The position numbers and the translations under genes were made by a program. A stretch of 64,000 nucleotides of DNA from Reichenbachiella agarivorans (lineage in GTDB: Bacteria; Bacteroidota; Bacteroidia; Cytophagales; Cyclobacteriaceae), in the NCBI RefSeq assembly GCF_025502585.1, contig NZ_CP106679.1:2263501-2327500 (forward strand). Reading direction: 5' to 3'. Positions 26,110 through 35,678 of this stretch are shown piece after piece (the stretch's first letter is position 1; each line of letters opens with the position of its first letter). Below the pieces are notes generated by a model. It saw only the letters and a program-made list of their open reading frames with translations, did not search any database and was not told the DNA's origin.

Positions 26110-29007
26110 ATGAAAAAAATTATTGCAACGGTACTTTTATTAAGTGCCTTCTTACCCTCTTTTGCCCAAACGGGTACCGTGCGAGGTACTGTAACGGATA
26201 GGTCAAATGGAGAACCACTCTTTGGTGTTGCAGCAGTAGTTGCAGGTACTACCAAAGGTGCTGTCACGGACTTTGATGGTAAATTTGAGTTTCAACTAGA
26301 GCCAGGAGTCTATAATTTACAATTCTCATTTGTCTCTTTTGAAAGAATCAATATCACAGACGTAGTAGTAGATGCGGGTGAAGTGACAGTTCTTCATAAC
26401 ATCATGATGAATGAATCAGTAGAGACTTTGGAAGCCGTAGTAGTATCTGCTGAGGCAATTAGGAGTTCAGAAACTGCATTGCTGACTGTAAAGAGAAAAT
26501 CTCCTGCCTTGATGGACGGGATATCTGCTGCGAGTTTTGATAAAATTGGAGATTCTGATGCGGGCGATGCTGTAAAGCGCGTGACGGGTGTTTCTGTAGA
26601 AGGTGGCAAGTATGTATTTGTGCGTGGACTTGGTGATAGGTACACGAAGACCATGTTGAACAACGTGGATATACCAGGTTTGGATCCAGATAGAAACAGT
26701 TTGCAAATCGATATTTTTCCAACCAGCTTGTTGAATAACATGATGGTGGCTAAATCATTTACGGCTGACATGCCTGCAGATTTTACTGGTGGTATGGTTA
26801 ATATCGAAACCAAAGATTTTCCTGATGAACGCATTTTTGATATTTCTGTCAGTACTGGGTTTAATCCATCCATGCATTTCAATGATAACTACTTGAGCTA
26901 CAAAGGAAGTAGTACAGATTGGTTGGGGTTTGATGATGGTCAACGTAGCTTGCCACAATATGCTAAAGAAACAACCATACCGACTCCATTGAGTGCGATA
27001 GGTGGTCAGTACACAGAGCAAGAGGTCAATACCTTTGTAAATAGTTTTGATCCTAATATGGCGGCACAGAGATCTACCAGTTTTATGGATTATGGTGTTA
27101 GTGCAACATACGGAGACCAGACATCTGTTGGGTCTGGCAAATTGGGCTATATTTTTTCTCTTTCTTATAAGAACTCGACTAAATATTATGATGATGTAGT
27201 GTATGGAGAGTATCAATTGTCAAGTGACTTATCCAGAAATGAATTACAATACTCATTGATACAAGACGGTGAAAGAGGAGAGTCAAATGTATTGTTGGCT
27301 GGACTGGCAGGTTTGGCATACAAAACGCACCTGTCTAAATATAAGTTAATGGTGATGCACTTACAAAATGGTGAGTCCACTGCTATGAAACTCAATATTG
27401 ATAATGATGGTGATGCAGCTATTGGACAGTCTGGTTATCAAGCAAGTGCTGATAACTTGTCCTATAATCAGCGTGGTTTGACTAATGTCATGTTGAATGG
27501 CGAGCACAATAATTCTAATGGTAACTGGAACGTAGAATGGAAGTTAGCATCTACTTTTTCCAACATGGTAGACCCAGATATTAGAAGAACGGCCTTTACA
27601 ATTACGCCATCAGGCAATTCAGTATTCTCACCAGGAGCAGGCGGCTACCCAAGTCGTACGTGGCGTTATCTTGATGAAGTCAACTTGGTGGGAAAAATTG
27701 ATGTTGCTCGTAAATATATGTTTTTGGGAGAGGATGCCAAAGTGAAGTTTGGGGTTAGTCACGTGTACAAACAAAGAGACTATGAGATTTTGACTTACAA
27801 CATGCAGTTTTTTGGATCACAACCAGATTTTGGTGGCGATCCTGACAAAGTTTTGGAAGATCAATACATCTATCCTAATGGTCCAGTTTATTTCCAGACT
27901 GGAAACAATACACCCAATCCGAATGCATACAATTCGAATTTGAACAATACGGCCTTCTATATTTCAAATGAATTCAATCCGTTGACCAATTTGAAAGCAA
28001 TAGTAGGTTTGAGAGCAGAAAAGTTTACACAGAGACATACGGGTAGAGACATAGAGTACGCCAGTTTTGGAGAAAATGGTAACGGAAATAACTTGGATAA
28101 TGAAAAGGTCTTAGATGCATTGGACTTGTTTCCAACCGTCAATTTGGTTTATAGTCTTACAGAAACGATGAATTTGAGAGGTTCTTATTCGCGTACGATT
28201 GCACGTCCTTCGTTTAAGGAGCTTTCTTTTGCACAGATTATTGACCCTATGACCAATAGGATTTTTGATGGAGGTTTGTATGCTTTTGATGGTTCATGGG
28301 ATGGAAACCTTCATGAAAGTAACATCAATAATTTTGACTTGAGGTGGGAAACTTATATGCAGCAAGGACAAATATTATCTGTAAGTGCGTTTTACAAAAC
28401 CTTTCAAGATCCTATAGAACTGGTAAGAATACCTCTCCAAGCTACCAGTACAGAATATCAGCCGCGAAATGTCGGTGATGGTACATTGTTTGGGTTGGAG
28501 CTTGAGTTCAGAAAGAATTTAGATTTTATCGCCCAGTTTTTGGAGAGTTTTAGCATAAACGGAAACATGACGTTGGTCAAGTCGGAAATCCAAATGACTG
28601 ATACAGAGTATGTCTCTAGAGTCAATAATGCAAGAGATGGCCAAACGATTGAGAATACTAGACCTATGGCTGGTCAGGCTCCATATATTCTTAATGGAGG
28701 GATTGGATATGATAACTCTAAACTAGGAATGGATGTAGGACTGTTTTACAACGTGAGAGGAGCTACACTGACGATTGTAGGAGGAGGGATATTCCCAGAT
28801 ATCTACGAGCAACCATTCCATAGTTTGAACTTTAATTTGAATAAATCTTTTGGAATCAATAGGAAATCAAGTGTCAGTTTTGGAATAGATAATATTTTGA
28901 ACTCTGAAAGAAGAGTAGATTATACCGGCTACAAGGCGAGTAATCAGCCATATACGAGATACAGCCCTGGGACGTCTTTCAACGTATCATACAAACTGTC
29001 CATATAA
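26110..29007 (+). CDS. TonB-dependent outer-membrane receptor
   Basis: The ATG at 26,110 gives a proper signal peptide (MKKIIATVLLLSAFLPSFAQ). The upstream TTG at 26,080 lies inside a TATCTTTG promoter-like box (26,075-26,082) and is unlikely as a start. After the signal comes a carboxypeptidase-like regulatory domain (GTVRGTVTDRSNGEPLFGVA ... FDGKFEFQLEPG), then a plug (VKRVTGVSVEGGKYVFVRGLG, GLGDRYTKTMLNNVDIPGLD) and a 22-stranded barrel ending FNVSYKLSI. It imports a ligand that cannot be named from sequence. No SusD gene accompanies it; instead a surface lipoprotein lies upstream, which might present the ligand. Confidence 0.93.
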   Translation: MKKIIATVLLLSAFLPSFAQTGTVRGTVTDRSNGEPLFGVAAVVAGTTKGAVTDFDGKFEFQLEPGVYNLQFSFVSFERINITDVVVDAGEVTVLHNIMMNESVETLEAVVVSAEAIRSSETALLTVKRKSPALMDGISAASFDKIGDSDAGDAVKRVTGVSVEGGKYVFVRGLGDRYTKTMLNNVDIPGLDPDRNSLQIDIFPTSLLNNMMVAKSFTADMPADFTGGMVNIETKDFPDERIFDISVSTGFNPSMHFNDNYLSYKGSSTDWLGFDDGQRSLPQYAKETTIPTPLSAIGGQYTEQEVNTFVNSFDPNMAAQRSTSFMDYGVSATYGDQTSVGSGKLGYIFSLSYKNSTKYYDDVVYGEYQLSSDLSRNELQYSLIQDGERGESNVLLAGLAGLAYKTHLSKYKLMVMHLQNGESTAMKLNIDNDGDAAIGQSGYQASADNLSYNQRGLTNVMLNGEHNNSNGNWNVEWKLASTFSNMVDPDIRRTAFTITPSGNSVFSPGAGGYPSRTWRYLDEVNLVGKIDVARKYMFLGEDAKVKFGVSHVYKQRDYEILTYNMQFFGSQPDFGGDPDKVLEDQYIYPNGPVYFQTGNNTPNPNAYNSNLNNTAFYISNEFNPLTNLKAIVGLRAEKFTQRHTGRDIEYASFGENGNGNNLDNEKVLDALDLFPTVNLVYSLTETMNLRGSYSRTIARPSFKELSFAQIIDPMTNRIFDGGLYAFDGSWDGNLHESNINNFDLRWETYMQQGQILSVSAFYKTFQDPIELVRIPLQATSTEYQPRNVGDGTLFGLELEFRKNLDFIAQFLESFSINGNMTLVKSEIQMTDTEYVSRVNNARDGQTIENTRPMAGQAPYILNGGIGYDNSKLGMDVGLFYNVRGATLTIVGGGIFPDIYEQPFHSLNFNLNKSFGINRKSSVSFGIDNILNSERRVDYTGYKASNQPYTRYSPGTSFNVSYKLSI

Positions 29008-29053
29008 TAAGGAAGGTTTGTTTAATTAAGAAAATTCCAATCTAACCTATGTA

Positions 29054-29085
29054 AGCCGACTCGTCTTTGACGGGTCGGCTTTTTA
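29054..29085 (+). terminator. Terminator after TonB receptor
   Basis: AGCCGAC (29,054-29,060) pairs with GTCGGCT (29,074-29,080), extended inward by CGTC/GACG. A T run follows. It overlaps the 3' end of the convergent gene at 29,083, so it may serve only the plus strand. Confidence 0.85.
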
Positions 29086-29670
29086 TTTGATTTTGGCGAG
29101 GTCTCGTTTGAGCGATTCCAAATGAGCTTGGCCTTGCGCTAGTTGTTGCAGGAGTTTTTCTGATGCGACAGAATTGCGGTTCTTTTGTTTGTGAAGCTCT
29201 TTACTGAGTTTGTGATTGTCTTTTTCTTGTTGATCAATCTTCTGTTGAAGAATACGGGTGAAGTAGTTGATTTTGAAATCTACCAGGAGCACCTGGAGGT
29301 CTTTGCGCAGGGTAGCAAGCTGCTCTGCACTCAAAGCAGCATCGATCGGCGCAACGGTCAATATGCTTTGTTGCTTACTTCCATTTTCTATCACCGAAAT
29401 AAACTGTATCGCTGTATTGGATTCTCCTTTTTTAGGAGGTACGGTCAGTGTGTAGTGCGTCTTGTTGTTGAATATATGAGCCTTGGTTCTGATATATTTC
29501 CACCAAGTTTTTTTGACCTCTTTGTATGGTTGGGTAAAACGGGTGCTGAATCCTTTGTAATGGGTCGTGCCAATGCTGAGCGTGCTTTCATAGACGTCTA
29601 GTGAATAATTTTGCGCTGCTACCACTGTGGTCCATAGAATAGCAAGTGTGAGAATGGATGTGATTTTCAT
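29083..29670 (-). CDS. Secreted protein of unknown function with C-terminal coiled coil
   Basis: A 195-residue protein with a signal peptide (MKITSILTLAILWTTVVAAQ), a globular middle with VKKTWWKYIRTKAHIFNNK, and a strongly helical, charged C-terminal part (about 135-195, KIDQQEKDNHKLSKELHKQK). No family was recognised. It is likely periplasmic. It stands alone, converging with the TonB receptor and divergent from the channel gene. Confidence 0.65.
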   Translation of the reverse strand: MKITSILTLAILWTTVVAAQNYSLDVYESTLSIGTTHYKGFSTRFTQPYKEVKKTWWKYIRTKAHIFNNKTHYTLTVPPKKGESNTAIQFISVIENGSKQQSILTVAPIDAALSAEQLATLRKDLQVLLVDFKINYFTRILQQKIDQQEKDNHKLSKELHKQKNRNSVASEKLLQQLAQGQAHLESLKRDLAKIK

Positions 29671-29892
29671 TCGGTATTTTCGTGCCTTTTGATGGGTACG
29701 AAGGTAAGATTTTTATGTGATTTTCTGGATTCACTACATGATTCCCTTACAGAAAGCCACTTATAGGACATGCCCATTTTTACATATCATCTTTCCAAAT
29801 ATCTCCTACTAGATATAATTTGTATAAAGTCTCTATTATTCTAATATTGAACTATTTTTGCGACTGATTAATTTTACTGTGAAACCGCCCAG

Positions 29893-29958
29893 ATGCTAAG
29901 AGAAACCGTAAAGTTGACGATTCGACTCAAGATTTTGATACGATTGATACATGAATAA
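29893..29958 (+). other. Possible 21-codon upstream ORF overlapping the channel start
   Basis: ATG at 29,893 opens a basic 21-residue peptide (MLRETVKLTIRLKILIRLIH, then Glu) that stops at 29,956-29,958, eight bases into the channel gene and in another frame. It could couple or limit channel translation. It may also be chance. Confidence 0.2.
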
Positions 29959-31870
29959 AAATACTCCCCTAACCGTGAGGTTCAAATACGCCTTTGACAA
30001 TTATATCTCCAAAGGAACAGGTAACTTGATTGGAGGTCTTGCATTGATGACCTTGTTTTTGGTGTTTACATTGGCTGTTATTCTGATCATTTCAGGTATT
30101 CACCCTGATCAATCCACCTCATTTACCATCTATGACTCTTTGTGGGAAAACATGATTCACATGTTGGATCCTGGTACTTTGGGTGGTACGGATAGTGATT
30201 GGGGGATGAGAGTGTATTTGCTGGCAGTGACGCTCATTGGGGTTGTCATCCTCTCTACACTGATCGGTTTGATCTCCAACGGTATCTTGACTAAAATCGA
30301 AGAACTAAGAAAGGGTAGGTCTTTTGTGATCGAAAATGGACACACCTTGATTTTGGGATGGTCTTCTAAAATCTTCACGATTATTTCCGAGTTGATAGAG
30401 GCCAATGAAAATATAAAGGATGGTGTTATCGTGATTTTGGCTGACAAGGACAAGGTCGAGATGGAGGACGAAATCAAAGTCAAGGTCGGCAACACCAAAA
30501 CCACAAGAGTGATTTGCCGTACAGGTGATCCAATCGATATTGACGACATTCATATCGCCAATCCATTTGATTCCAAGTCTATTATTATTTTGGACAAGGA
30601 TAATGAAAATTCCGATTCTCAAATCATCAAGACGATCGTAGCGATTGTCACCAATCCTAAAAGAGAAGAGCTGCGAAAAATACCTTACCACATCACTGCG
30701 GAAATCACCGATAGCAAAAACCTAGAAGTCGCCAAGATGGTGGGCAAGGATGAGGTAGAATTGATTCTTTCGGATGATTTTATCTCTCGAATCATGGTAC
30801 AAACCAGTAGACAATCGGGGCTCAGTGTGGTGTACATCGAGCTGATGGATTATGATGGAGATGAGATTTATTTCACCGATGAGGGAACCGATATCCTCGT
30901 AGGCAAAACATTTAGAGATGTTATTTTTGCATACGAGACATCTGCCATTATGGGGATTCAATTTGCTGATGGTACAGTTGCCATCAATCCTCCGATGGAC
31001 ACGGTATTCAACCAAGGAGACAAAGTCATCGGTATCACGGCGGATGATGATACCTTGATACCGTCAGGCAGGACGGATTATGAGATTGAGACATCTCGAA
31101 TAGCTAGGCCTAATGATTTGAGTCAAAAGGACGAGAGAATCTTGATCATTGGCTGGAACGACAGAGCAAAGAACATCATCAGAGAGTTGGATCATTACAC
31201 ACCATTTGGTTCTCATTTGACTGTGGTGTCCAAGTTTGACGATCCAGTATCTGTCATTCAAAAAATCAAGCCGAATCTAAAGAACCTCAATGTTGAGTTT
31301 GTGCGAGCAGAAACAACAGAGAGAGAGACTTTGGAATCGCTGAATATACCGAGCTATGATTACATCATGTTGCTCTGCTATGAACAAAATTTCCCAGTGC
31401 AAGAGGCGGATGCGCAAACACTGATCACCCTATTGCACATCAGAAGTATTGCAGAGCGTACAGAAAAGCACCTCAACCTAGTCTCAGAGATGATTGATAT
31501 GAAAAACCGTCAATTGGCGGATATCACCAGTGCGGATGATTTTATTGTCAGTGACAAATTGATCAGTCTCATGATGACGCAGGTTTCGGAGAATAAATTC
31601 CTGATGAAGGTATTTGAGGATCTCTTTGATGCGGACGGATCTGAAATTTATATCAAACCAGCCATTGAGTATGTGACGATTGACAAGCCCGTCAACTTCT
31701 ACACTGTGATGGAGTCAGCTGCCCGAATGAATCAAGTCGCTATTGGTTATCGAATCTTGGCTGATAGCAAAAATGTAGATGCACAATATGGAGTGACTGT
31801 AAACCCAGACAAATCGCAGATGATTAGTTTCACCGATCAGGATGAAATCATCGTCTTGTCAGAGGACTAA
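29951..31870 (+). CDS. CASTOR/POLLUX-like ion channel with RCK domains
   Basis: A 639-residue membrane protein. Two hydrophobic helices (about 25-50 and 88-112) flank a pore-like loop MLDPGTLGGTDSDWGM. Two Rossmann-type RCK regions follow: HTLILGWSSKIFTIISELI (about 130-150) with the second half ending in FTDEGTDILVGKTF, and ERILIIGWNDRAKNII (about 395) with the C-terminal half ending VNPDKSQMISFTDQDEIIVL. This matches the CASTOR/POLLUX/DMI1-related channel family of bacteria and plants, thought to conduct K+ or Ca2+ under ligand control. It is a single gene closed by a terminator at 31,878. Confidence 0.88.
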   Translation: MNKNTPLTVRFKYAFDNYISKGTGNLIGGLALMTLFLVFTLAVILIISGIHPDQSTSFTIYDSLWENMIHMLDPGTLGGTDSDWGMRVYLLAVTLIGVVILSTLIGLISNGILTKIEELRKGRSFVIENGHTLILGWSSKIFTIISELIEANENIKDGVIVILADKDKVEMEDEIKVKVGNTKTTRVICRTGDPIDIDDIHIANPFDSKSIIILDKDNENSDSQIIKTIVAIVTNPKREELRKIPYHITAEITDSKNLEVAKMVGKDEVELILSDDFISRIMVQTSRQSGLSVVYIELMDYDGDEIYFTDEGTDILVGKTFRDVIFAYETSAIMGIQFADGTVAINPPMDTVFNQGDKVIGITADDDTLIPSGRTDYEIETSRIARPNDLSQKDERILIIGWNDRAKNIIRELDHYTPFGSHLTVVSKFDDPVSVIQKIKPNLKNLNVEFVRAETTERETLESLNIPSYDYIMLLCYEQNFPVQEADAQTLITLLHIRSIAERTEKHLNLVSEMIDMKNRQLADITSADDFIVSDKLISLMMTQVSENKFLMKVFEDLFDADGSEIYIKPAIEYVTIDKPVNFYTVMESAARMNQVAIGYRILADSKNVDAQYGVTVNPDKSQMISFTDQDEIIVLSED

Positions 31871-31877
31871 TAAGATT

Positions 31878-31913
31878 CACGCTTTGCTTTCAGGGCAAAG
31901 CGTGTTGTTTTCT
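31878..31913 (+). terminator. Terminator after channel gene
   Basis: CACGCTTTGC (31,878-31,887) pairs perfectly with GCAAAGCGTG (31,895-31,904), followed by TTGTTTTC. Confidence 0.8.
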
Positions 31914-31955
31914 GACCAATTTTTGTGCTTTAAGAGGAATACCTACAAGGTAAAC

Positions 31956-32132
31956 TCACAAAGACTTCAATGCCTTTCTGATTTCGGTAATGGCTCTCTT
32001 TCGATAGGTGGTTTCTTTGCTGGCCGTCGATGCAGATAGCTGATTGATGTACTGCATGATGTCCACTTGCTGATCCGAATTCATCGTATGAATTCTCTTG
32101 GCAATTTCGAGTTCTAATGCTGGTAAATTCAT
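31956..32132 (-). CDS. Small hypothetical protein (58 aa)
   Basis: The ATG at 32,132 is preferred over the TTG at 32,159. The protein reads MNLPALELEIAKRIHTMNSD and ends with a basic stretch (TYRKRAITEIRKALKSL). The opening resembles the short helical N-termini of small Bacteroidetes antitoxin-like ORFs, but no toxin gene is next to it. It may be a genuine small gene; evidence is limited to length and composition. Confidence 0.45.
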   Translation of the reverse strand: MNLPALELEIAKRIHTMNSDQQVDIMQYINQLSASTASKETTYRKRAITEIRKALKSL

Positions 32133-32397
32133 TTTTCTATTTGTTTTGGTGGTCTTCAAAATAAACTAGAAAAGCTCAATTTTGTTTCCTCACCATGGTT
32201 ATCAATGTATTACAAAATCTTTAATCAATGTAGGATACTATCTGTTCAAAAACATCGGTGTTTTGCTTAAAATAATAATTACAGATTATCACCTATTTAT
32301 CGTTTTGTTAGCTGTTTGCAGAATATAGCTCGTCACATTCTTTGCGTACTTCCCGATAGGATATATCTTTGGGATTCAAATTAAACACGATTGAATT

Positions 32398-32505
32398 ATG
32401 GCAATGTTAGGCTTAATTTTTGTTTTGTTCGTAGGCGCTATTGTTTGTGCATTTGTGTTGCCAAATGAGAAAGTAAGCGATCACAAAAAGGACTGGGACG
32501 TTTAA
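32398..32505 (+). CDS. 35-residue single-span membrane protein
   Basis: ATG at 32,398 opens MAMLGLIFVLFVGAIVCAFV, then LPNEKVSDHKKDWDV and a stop. It is one membrane helix with a charged tail, probably cytosolic by the positive-inside rule. The stop codon lies in the loop of a strong terminator (32,487-32,524), so the transcript looks built for this ORF alone. No known small-protein family was recognised. It is too short for usual gene callers. Confidence 0.55.
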   Translation: MAMLGLIFVLFVGAIVCAFVLPNEKVSDHKKDWDV

Positions 32506-32524
32506 TCTGTCCAGTCCTTTTTTT
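32487..32524 (+). terminator. Terminator overlapping the small ORF's end
   Basis: AAGGACTGGGAC (32,489-32,500) pairs with GTCCAGTCCTT (32,509-32,519) with one bulged G, followed by T residues. Confidence 0.85.
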
Positions 32525-32610
32525 GTCTTCCGTGACAACCACCACTCCTTGTCGGGCGTTTCTCATATCTTTTTTGAAAAAAATCTCGTTGGAGAGCTAA
32601 AGTATATAGC

Positions 32611-34236
32611 ATGAGTATCAAGAACACCCCCTCACAAGTTCGTCTCCCTTTTTTGTTGGCCATCGCTGTAGCTGCAGGGATATTCATTGGTGCTAACGTG
32701 ATCGGAGGAGGCAAAGATGAAAGCGCTGACTCTCGTAAAAGTGCCTTCAAGTTTAGAGAAATCCTCAATTACATCAATAGCAATTACGTAGATGAAGTAG
32801 ATCAGAATAAACTGGTCGAAAATGCCATCACGTCCATGCTCAAAGAGCTTGATCCTCATACGGTTTATATCCCAGCGGAAGAACAAGAGTTGAGTCATGC
32901 TCAGCTACAAGGAAATTTTGAGGGGATTGGTATCGAATACAACATCTTCAGAGACACCATCTATGTGGTAGCACCGCTCAGCGGAGGGCCATCCGAAGAA
33001 GTAGGCTTGCTCACTGGTGACAAGATTATCAAAGTCAACGATGAGTTGGTGGCCGGAATAGGTATTCAAAATAGAGGAGTACTGGATCGGCTCAGAGGTC
33101 CAAAAGGATCTGTCGTGACTGTGACGGTTTTGAGGAAAAACACAAAAGACTTATTGAGTTTTGAGATTACTCGCGATCAAATCCCTCAGTTTTCGGTGGA
33201 TGCAGATTACATGATCAACGAGGAAGTAGGGTATATCAAAATCAATCGTTTTACTTCCACTACATACAATGAATTTAAGGTTTCGCTGGACAAGTTGTTG
33301 GCTCAAGGGATGACCAAACTGGTACTGGATCTGACAGGAAATCCTGGGGGGTACATGGACCGAGCAATCAGAATGGCGGATGAATTTTTGCCAGGAGACC
33401 CGATGATCGTATTTACCAAAGGCAAGGAATACCGCTACAACCAAGAGCACAGAGCTGGAGAATTAGGGGCATTCGAAAAGCAGCCGTTGATTGTATTGAT
33501 TGATGAGGGTAGTGCTTCGGCGTCTGAGATCGTATCAGGGGCTATCCAAGACAACGACCGTGGGTTGATCGTCGGTCGTCGGTCATTTGGCAAAGGGTTG
33601 GTTCAGATGCCGATAGAGCTGAGTGATGGCTCTGAGTTGAGACTGACGATATCGAGGTATTACACACCGAGCGGTAGATCCATTCAAAAATCTTATGAGC
33701 AAGGTACTGATGACTATTATGGCGATATATATGGCCGATTTGAGTCTGGTGAGATGTATCATGGAGACAGCATCCATGTGATTGATTCACTTAAATTCAG
33801 TACTGTCAAAGGACGAGTCGTATATGGCGGAGGGGGAATTGTCCCCGATGTGTATGTCGCCCTAGATACAGTGGGTAGTTCGTCTTACCTCAATAAACTG
33901 TTTACCTCCAATTCGATCAGAGAATATGCCCTCAAATATTCTGACGAGAACAAGGAAAAACTAACCAAGATGGGTTTTGATACTTATTTTAGCTCTTTTG
34001 ATGTGACCAAACCTATGCTGAACGAGTTGATTAGCATCGCCAAGTCCAACAAGATTGCATTTGATCAAAAACAATTTGAACATTCGGAGTCTTTGATCAA
34101 GACCTATGTCAAAGCACAGATCGCGAGAGGCATATGGAACAACAATGGCTTTTACCCAATCTGGAATCAAACCAACGAAATCTACAGAGAAGCCTTAGGT
34201 ATGTTCGACAAAGCCAAGGAAATCCAATCGATGTAG
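32611..34236 (+). CDS. S41-family C-terminal processing protease
   Basis: A 541-residue protease with an N-terminal membrane anchor/signal (LPFLLAIAVAAGIFIGANVI). A PDZ domain (about 85-170, NFEGIGIEYNI; LTGDKIIKVNDE) and the S41 core follow. The catalytic Ser is in EGSASASEIVSGA and the Lys in RSFGKGLVQMP. An extra helical C-terminal part (about 420-541) is common in Bacteroidetes homologues. It faces the periplasm and trims protein C-termini. Distinct from the upstream small ORF because of the terminator. Confidence 0.93.
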   Translation: MSIKNTPSQVRLPFLLAIAVAAGIFIGANVIGGGKDESADSRKSAFKFREILNYINSNYVDEVDQNKLVENAITSMLKELDPHTVYIPAEEQELSHAQLQGNFEGIGIEYNIFRDTIYVVAPLSGGPSEEVGLLTGDKIIKVNDELVAGIGIQNRGVLDRLRGPKGSVVTVTVLRKNTKDLLSFEITRDQIPQFSVDADYMINEEVGYIKINRFTSTTYNEFKVSLDKLLAQGMTKLVLDLTGNPGGYMDRAIRMADEFLPGDPMIVFTKGKEYRYNQEHRAGELGAFEKQPLIVLIDEGSASASEIVSGAIQDNDRGLIVGRRSFGKGLVQMPIELSDGSELRLTISRYYTPSGRSIQKSYEQGTDDYYGDIYGRFESGEMYHGDSIHVIDSLKFSTVKGRVVYGGGGIVPDVYVALDTVGSSSYLNKLFTSNSIREYALKYSDENKEKLTKMGFDTYFSSFDVTKPMLNELISIAKSNKIAFDQKQFEHSESLIKTYVKAQIARGIWNNNGFYPIWNQTNEIYREALGMFDKAKEIQSM

Positions 34237-34416
34237 CTCGTCTGGTGTTTTCACCATGCTTGATCAGAGGATTGTATTATGCAATATGGATAGCAATGAA
34301 TCAAGTGCTATCAATTTGAGGATAGACTTGATAGGTCAAAATTGAACATTCTGCTTGCTAGGTGTATTCAAAATTTGGGCTACCCAAAGTTAAACTCTGG
34401 AAATCCACACAATGTC

Positions 34417-35400
34417 TTAAGAGTTGAATAACTGCCGCCAAGTTCCCTTCACCCAATTGTATTTCAAAGTGCTAGGCAGCGCTGACCAGAAGTATTTGTT
34501 GACCTCCACGGCAAACGATGGCTGCATGTAACAGTTGATCGTGCAGCCTTGGCAGGCAGGCAACTTACCTTCTAGCTCAATCAATTGCTTGACTTCCGTT
34601 GATTGGTAGAGGTGCTTTAGTTGTCCATTGATTGGAAAGGATTTTATGCCGAGGTGATAGCAGGGTACGACTAGTTCATTGTAGGGATTGATGACGAGGG
34701 TCGTACTGGCAGCTTTGCAGACTGGATTGTCTGTTTGATTGCCTCCATCGCGACGCAGCTTAATGAAGGCTTGGTTGAGATAGATGTTTTTCTTTTTGCC
34801 CCATTGAGTGAGTTTTTTCAGCGATTGCTGGGATAAGCCACTGCCAGTCTCTACTTCGTTGTAGTCAAAGGATGGATTTAGAATCAGAACGAGATCATTG
34901 GGTAGGCAAATCTCTTGGTACAATCTTGCTATTTCTTCGATATTTTCTTCGAATACCGTCATTAGGATGTCCGGTCTTTCTCCGAGAGATTTGGCAATCT
35001 GGATAGATTCCATGACATGGTCATAGCAAGCAACTCCCCTCCAAGTATCGTGCTGAGCTCCATCTGCAGTGTCTAGGCTGAAATGCAGCATGTCCACTTT
35101 ACCCTTTAATTTTTCGGCGTATTTAGGATACAAAAGAGCATTGGTGGTCAGTGTGGTGATGAAGCCCAGCTCTTTGGCATAGGCGAAGAACTGGTCAATC
35201 TCTCGATGGAGCAGTGGTTCACCTCCTGTGAAGTCGATGATTTTGACGCCTAGTTTTTTTAATTCCAGCAGGTTGGATTTGACTTGGTCTAAGGTGACGT
35301 AGGGAGAAGGTTTTTCCCAGATGTCACAGAACCCACACTTGGCATTGCATCTATAGGTGACATAGTAGTTGCACAATATAGGGTGGTGGATGATGCGCAA
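34417..35400 (-). CDS. Radical SAM protein with SPASM-like C-terminus
   Basis: A 327-residue protein. The 4Fe-4S motif CNAKCGFC uses C18, C22 and C25; DFTGGEPLLH binds SAM. The C-terminal region has extra cysteines (NPVCKAAST, PCYHLGIKSF, CQGCTINCYMQ) suggesting an auxiliary cluster. The family includes peptide- and cofactor-modifying enzymes; the substrate is not readable. It starts 2 bp after the toxin gene stop, so it is probably transcribed with the toxin-antitoxin pair. Confidence 0.85.
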   Translation of the reverse strand: MRIIHHPILCNYYVTYRCNAKCGFCDIWEKPSPYVTLDQVKSNLLELKKLGVKIIDFTGGEPLLHREIDQFFAYAKELGFITTLTTNALLYPKYAEKLKGKVDMLHFSLDTADGAQHDTWRGVACYDHVMESIQIAKSLGERPDILMTVFEENIEEIARLYQEICLPNDLVLILNPSFDYNEVETGSGLSQQSLKKLTQWGKKKNIYLNQAFIKLRRDGGNQTDNPVCKAASTTLVINPYNELVVPCYHLGIKSFPINGQLKHLYQSTEVKQLIELEGKLPACQGCTINCYMQPSFAVEVNKYFWSALPSTLKYNWVKGTWRQLFNS

Positions 35401-35402
35401 AA

Positions 35403-35678
35403 TTAATTAGGATTGGCCTCAAATAGACCTGTGATATTGATAGATCCTGATCTGATTTTGTAAAAGATGATGTAGTCGCCACAGGTTGTTTCGCGCATGC
35501 TTGGAAACTCAGATTCCACCCCAGCAAAATTGTATTTGGCGATGTATTTTAGGTGAATGCGAAGCAATAGGGTAAATTTTCTACAATCCTCTTTGTCTCC
35601 CGTCTTGGCATAAATCTTCTCTAAAATGGCCTGACGAGCTTGTCGAGCGGTCACTGTCCAAATTATGCCTTTAACCAT
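35403..35678 (-). CDS. RelE/ParE-superfamily toxin
   Basis: A 91-residue protein with RelE/ParE layout: [20 protein letters not shown] (helical N-part), YIAKYNFAGVESEFP, and a C-terminal sheet MRETTCGDYIIFYKIRSGSI typical of ParE-like folds (R-x-x-x-x-x-YxIxYxI). It overlaps the antitoxin gene by 16 bp, the usual order antitoxin then toxin. The target (gyrase or ribosome) is unclear. Confidence 0.8.
   Translation of the reverse strand: MVKGIIWTVTARQARQAILEKIYAKTGDKEDCRKFTLLLRIHLKYIAKYNFAGVESEFPSMRETTCGDYIIFYKIRSGSINITGLFEANPN

Noticed and set aside
34242-34255. TGGTG/CACCA hairpin after the S41 protease as terminator
   Set aside because: Stem of five pairs with no T tract.
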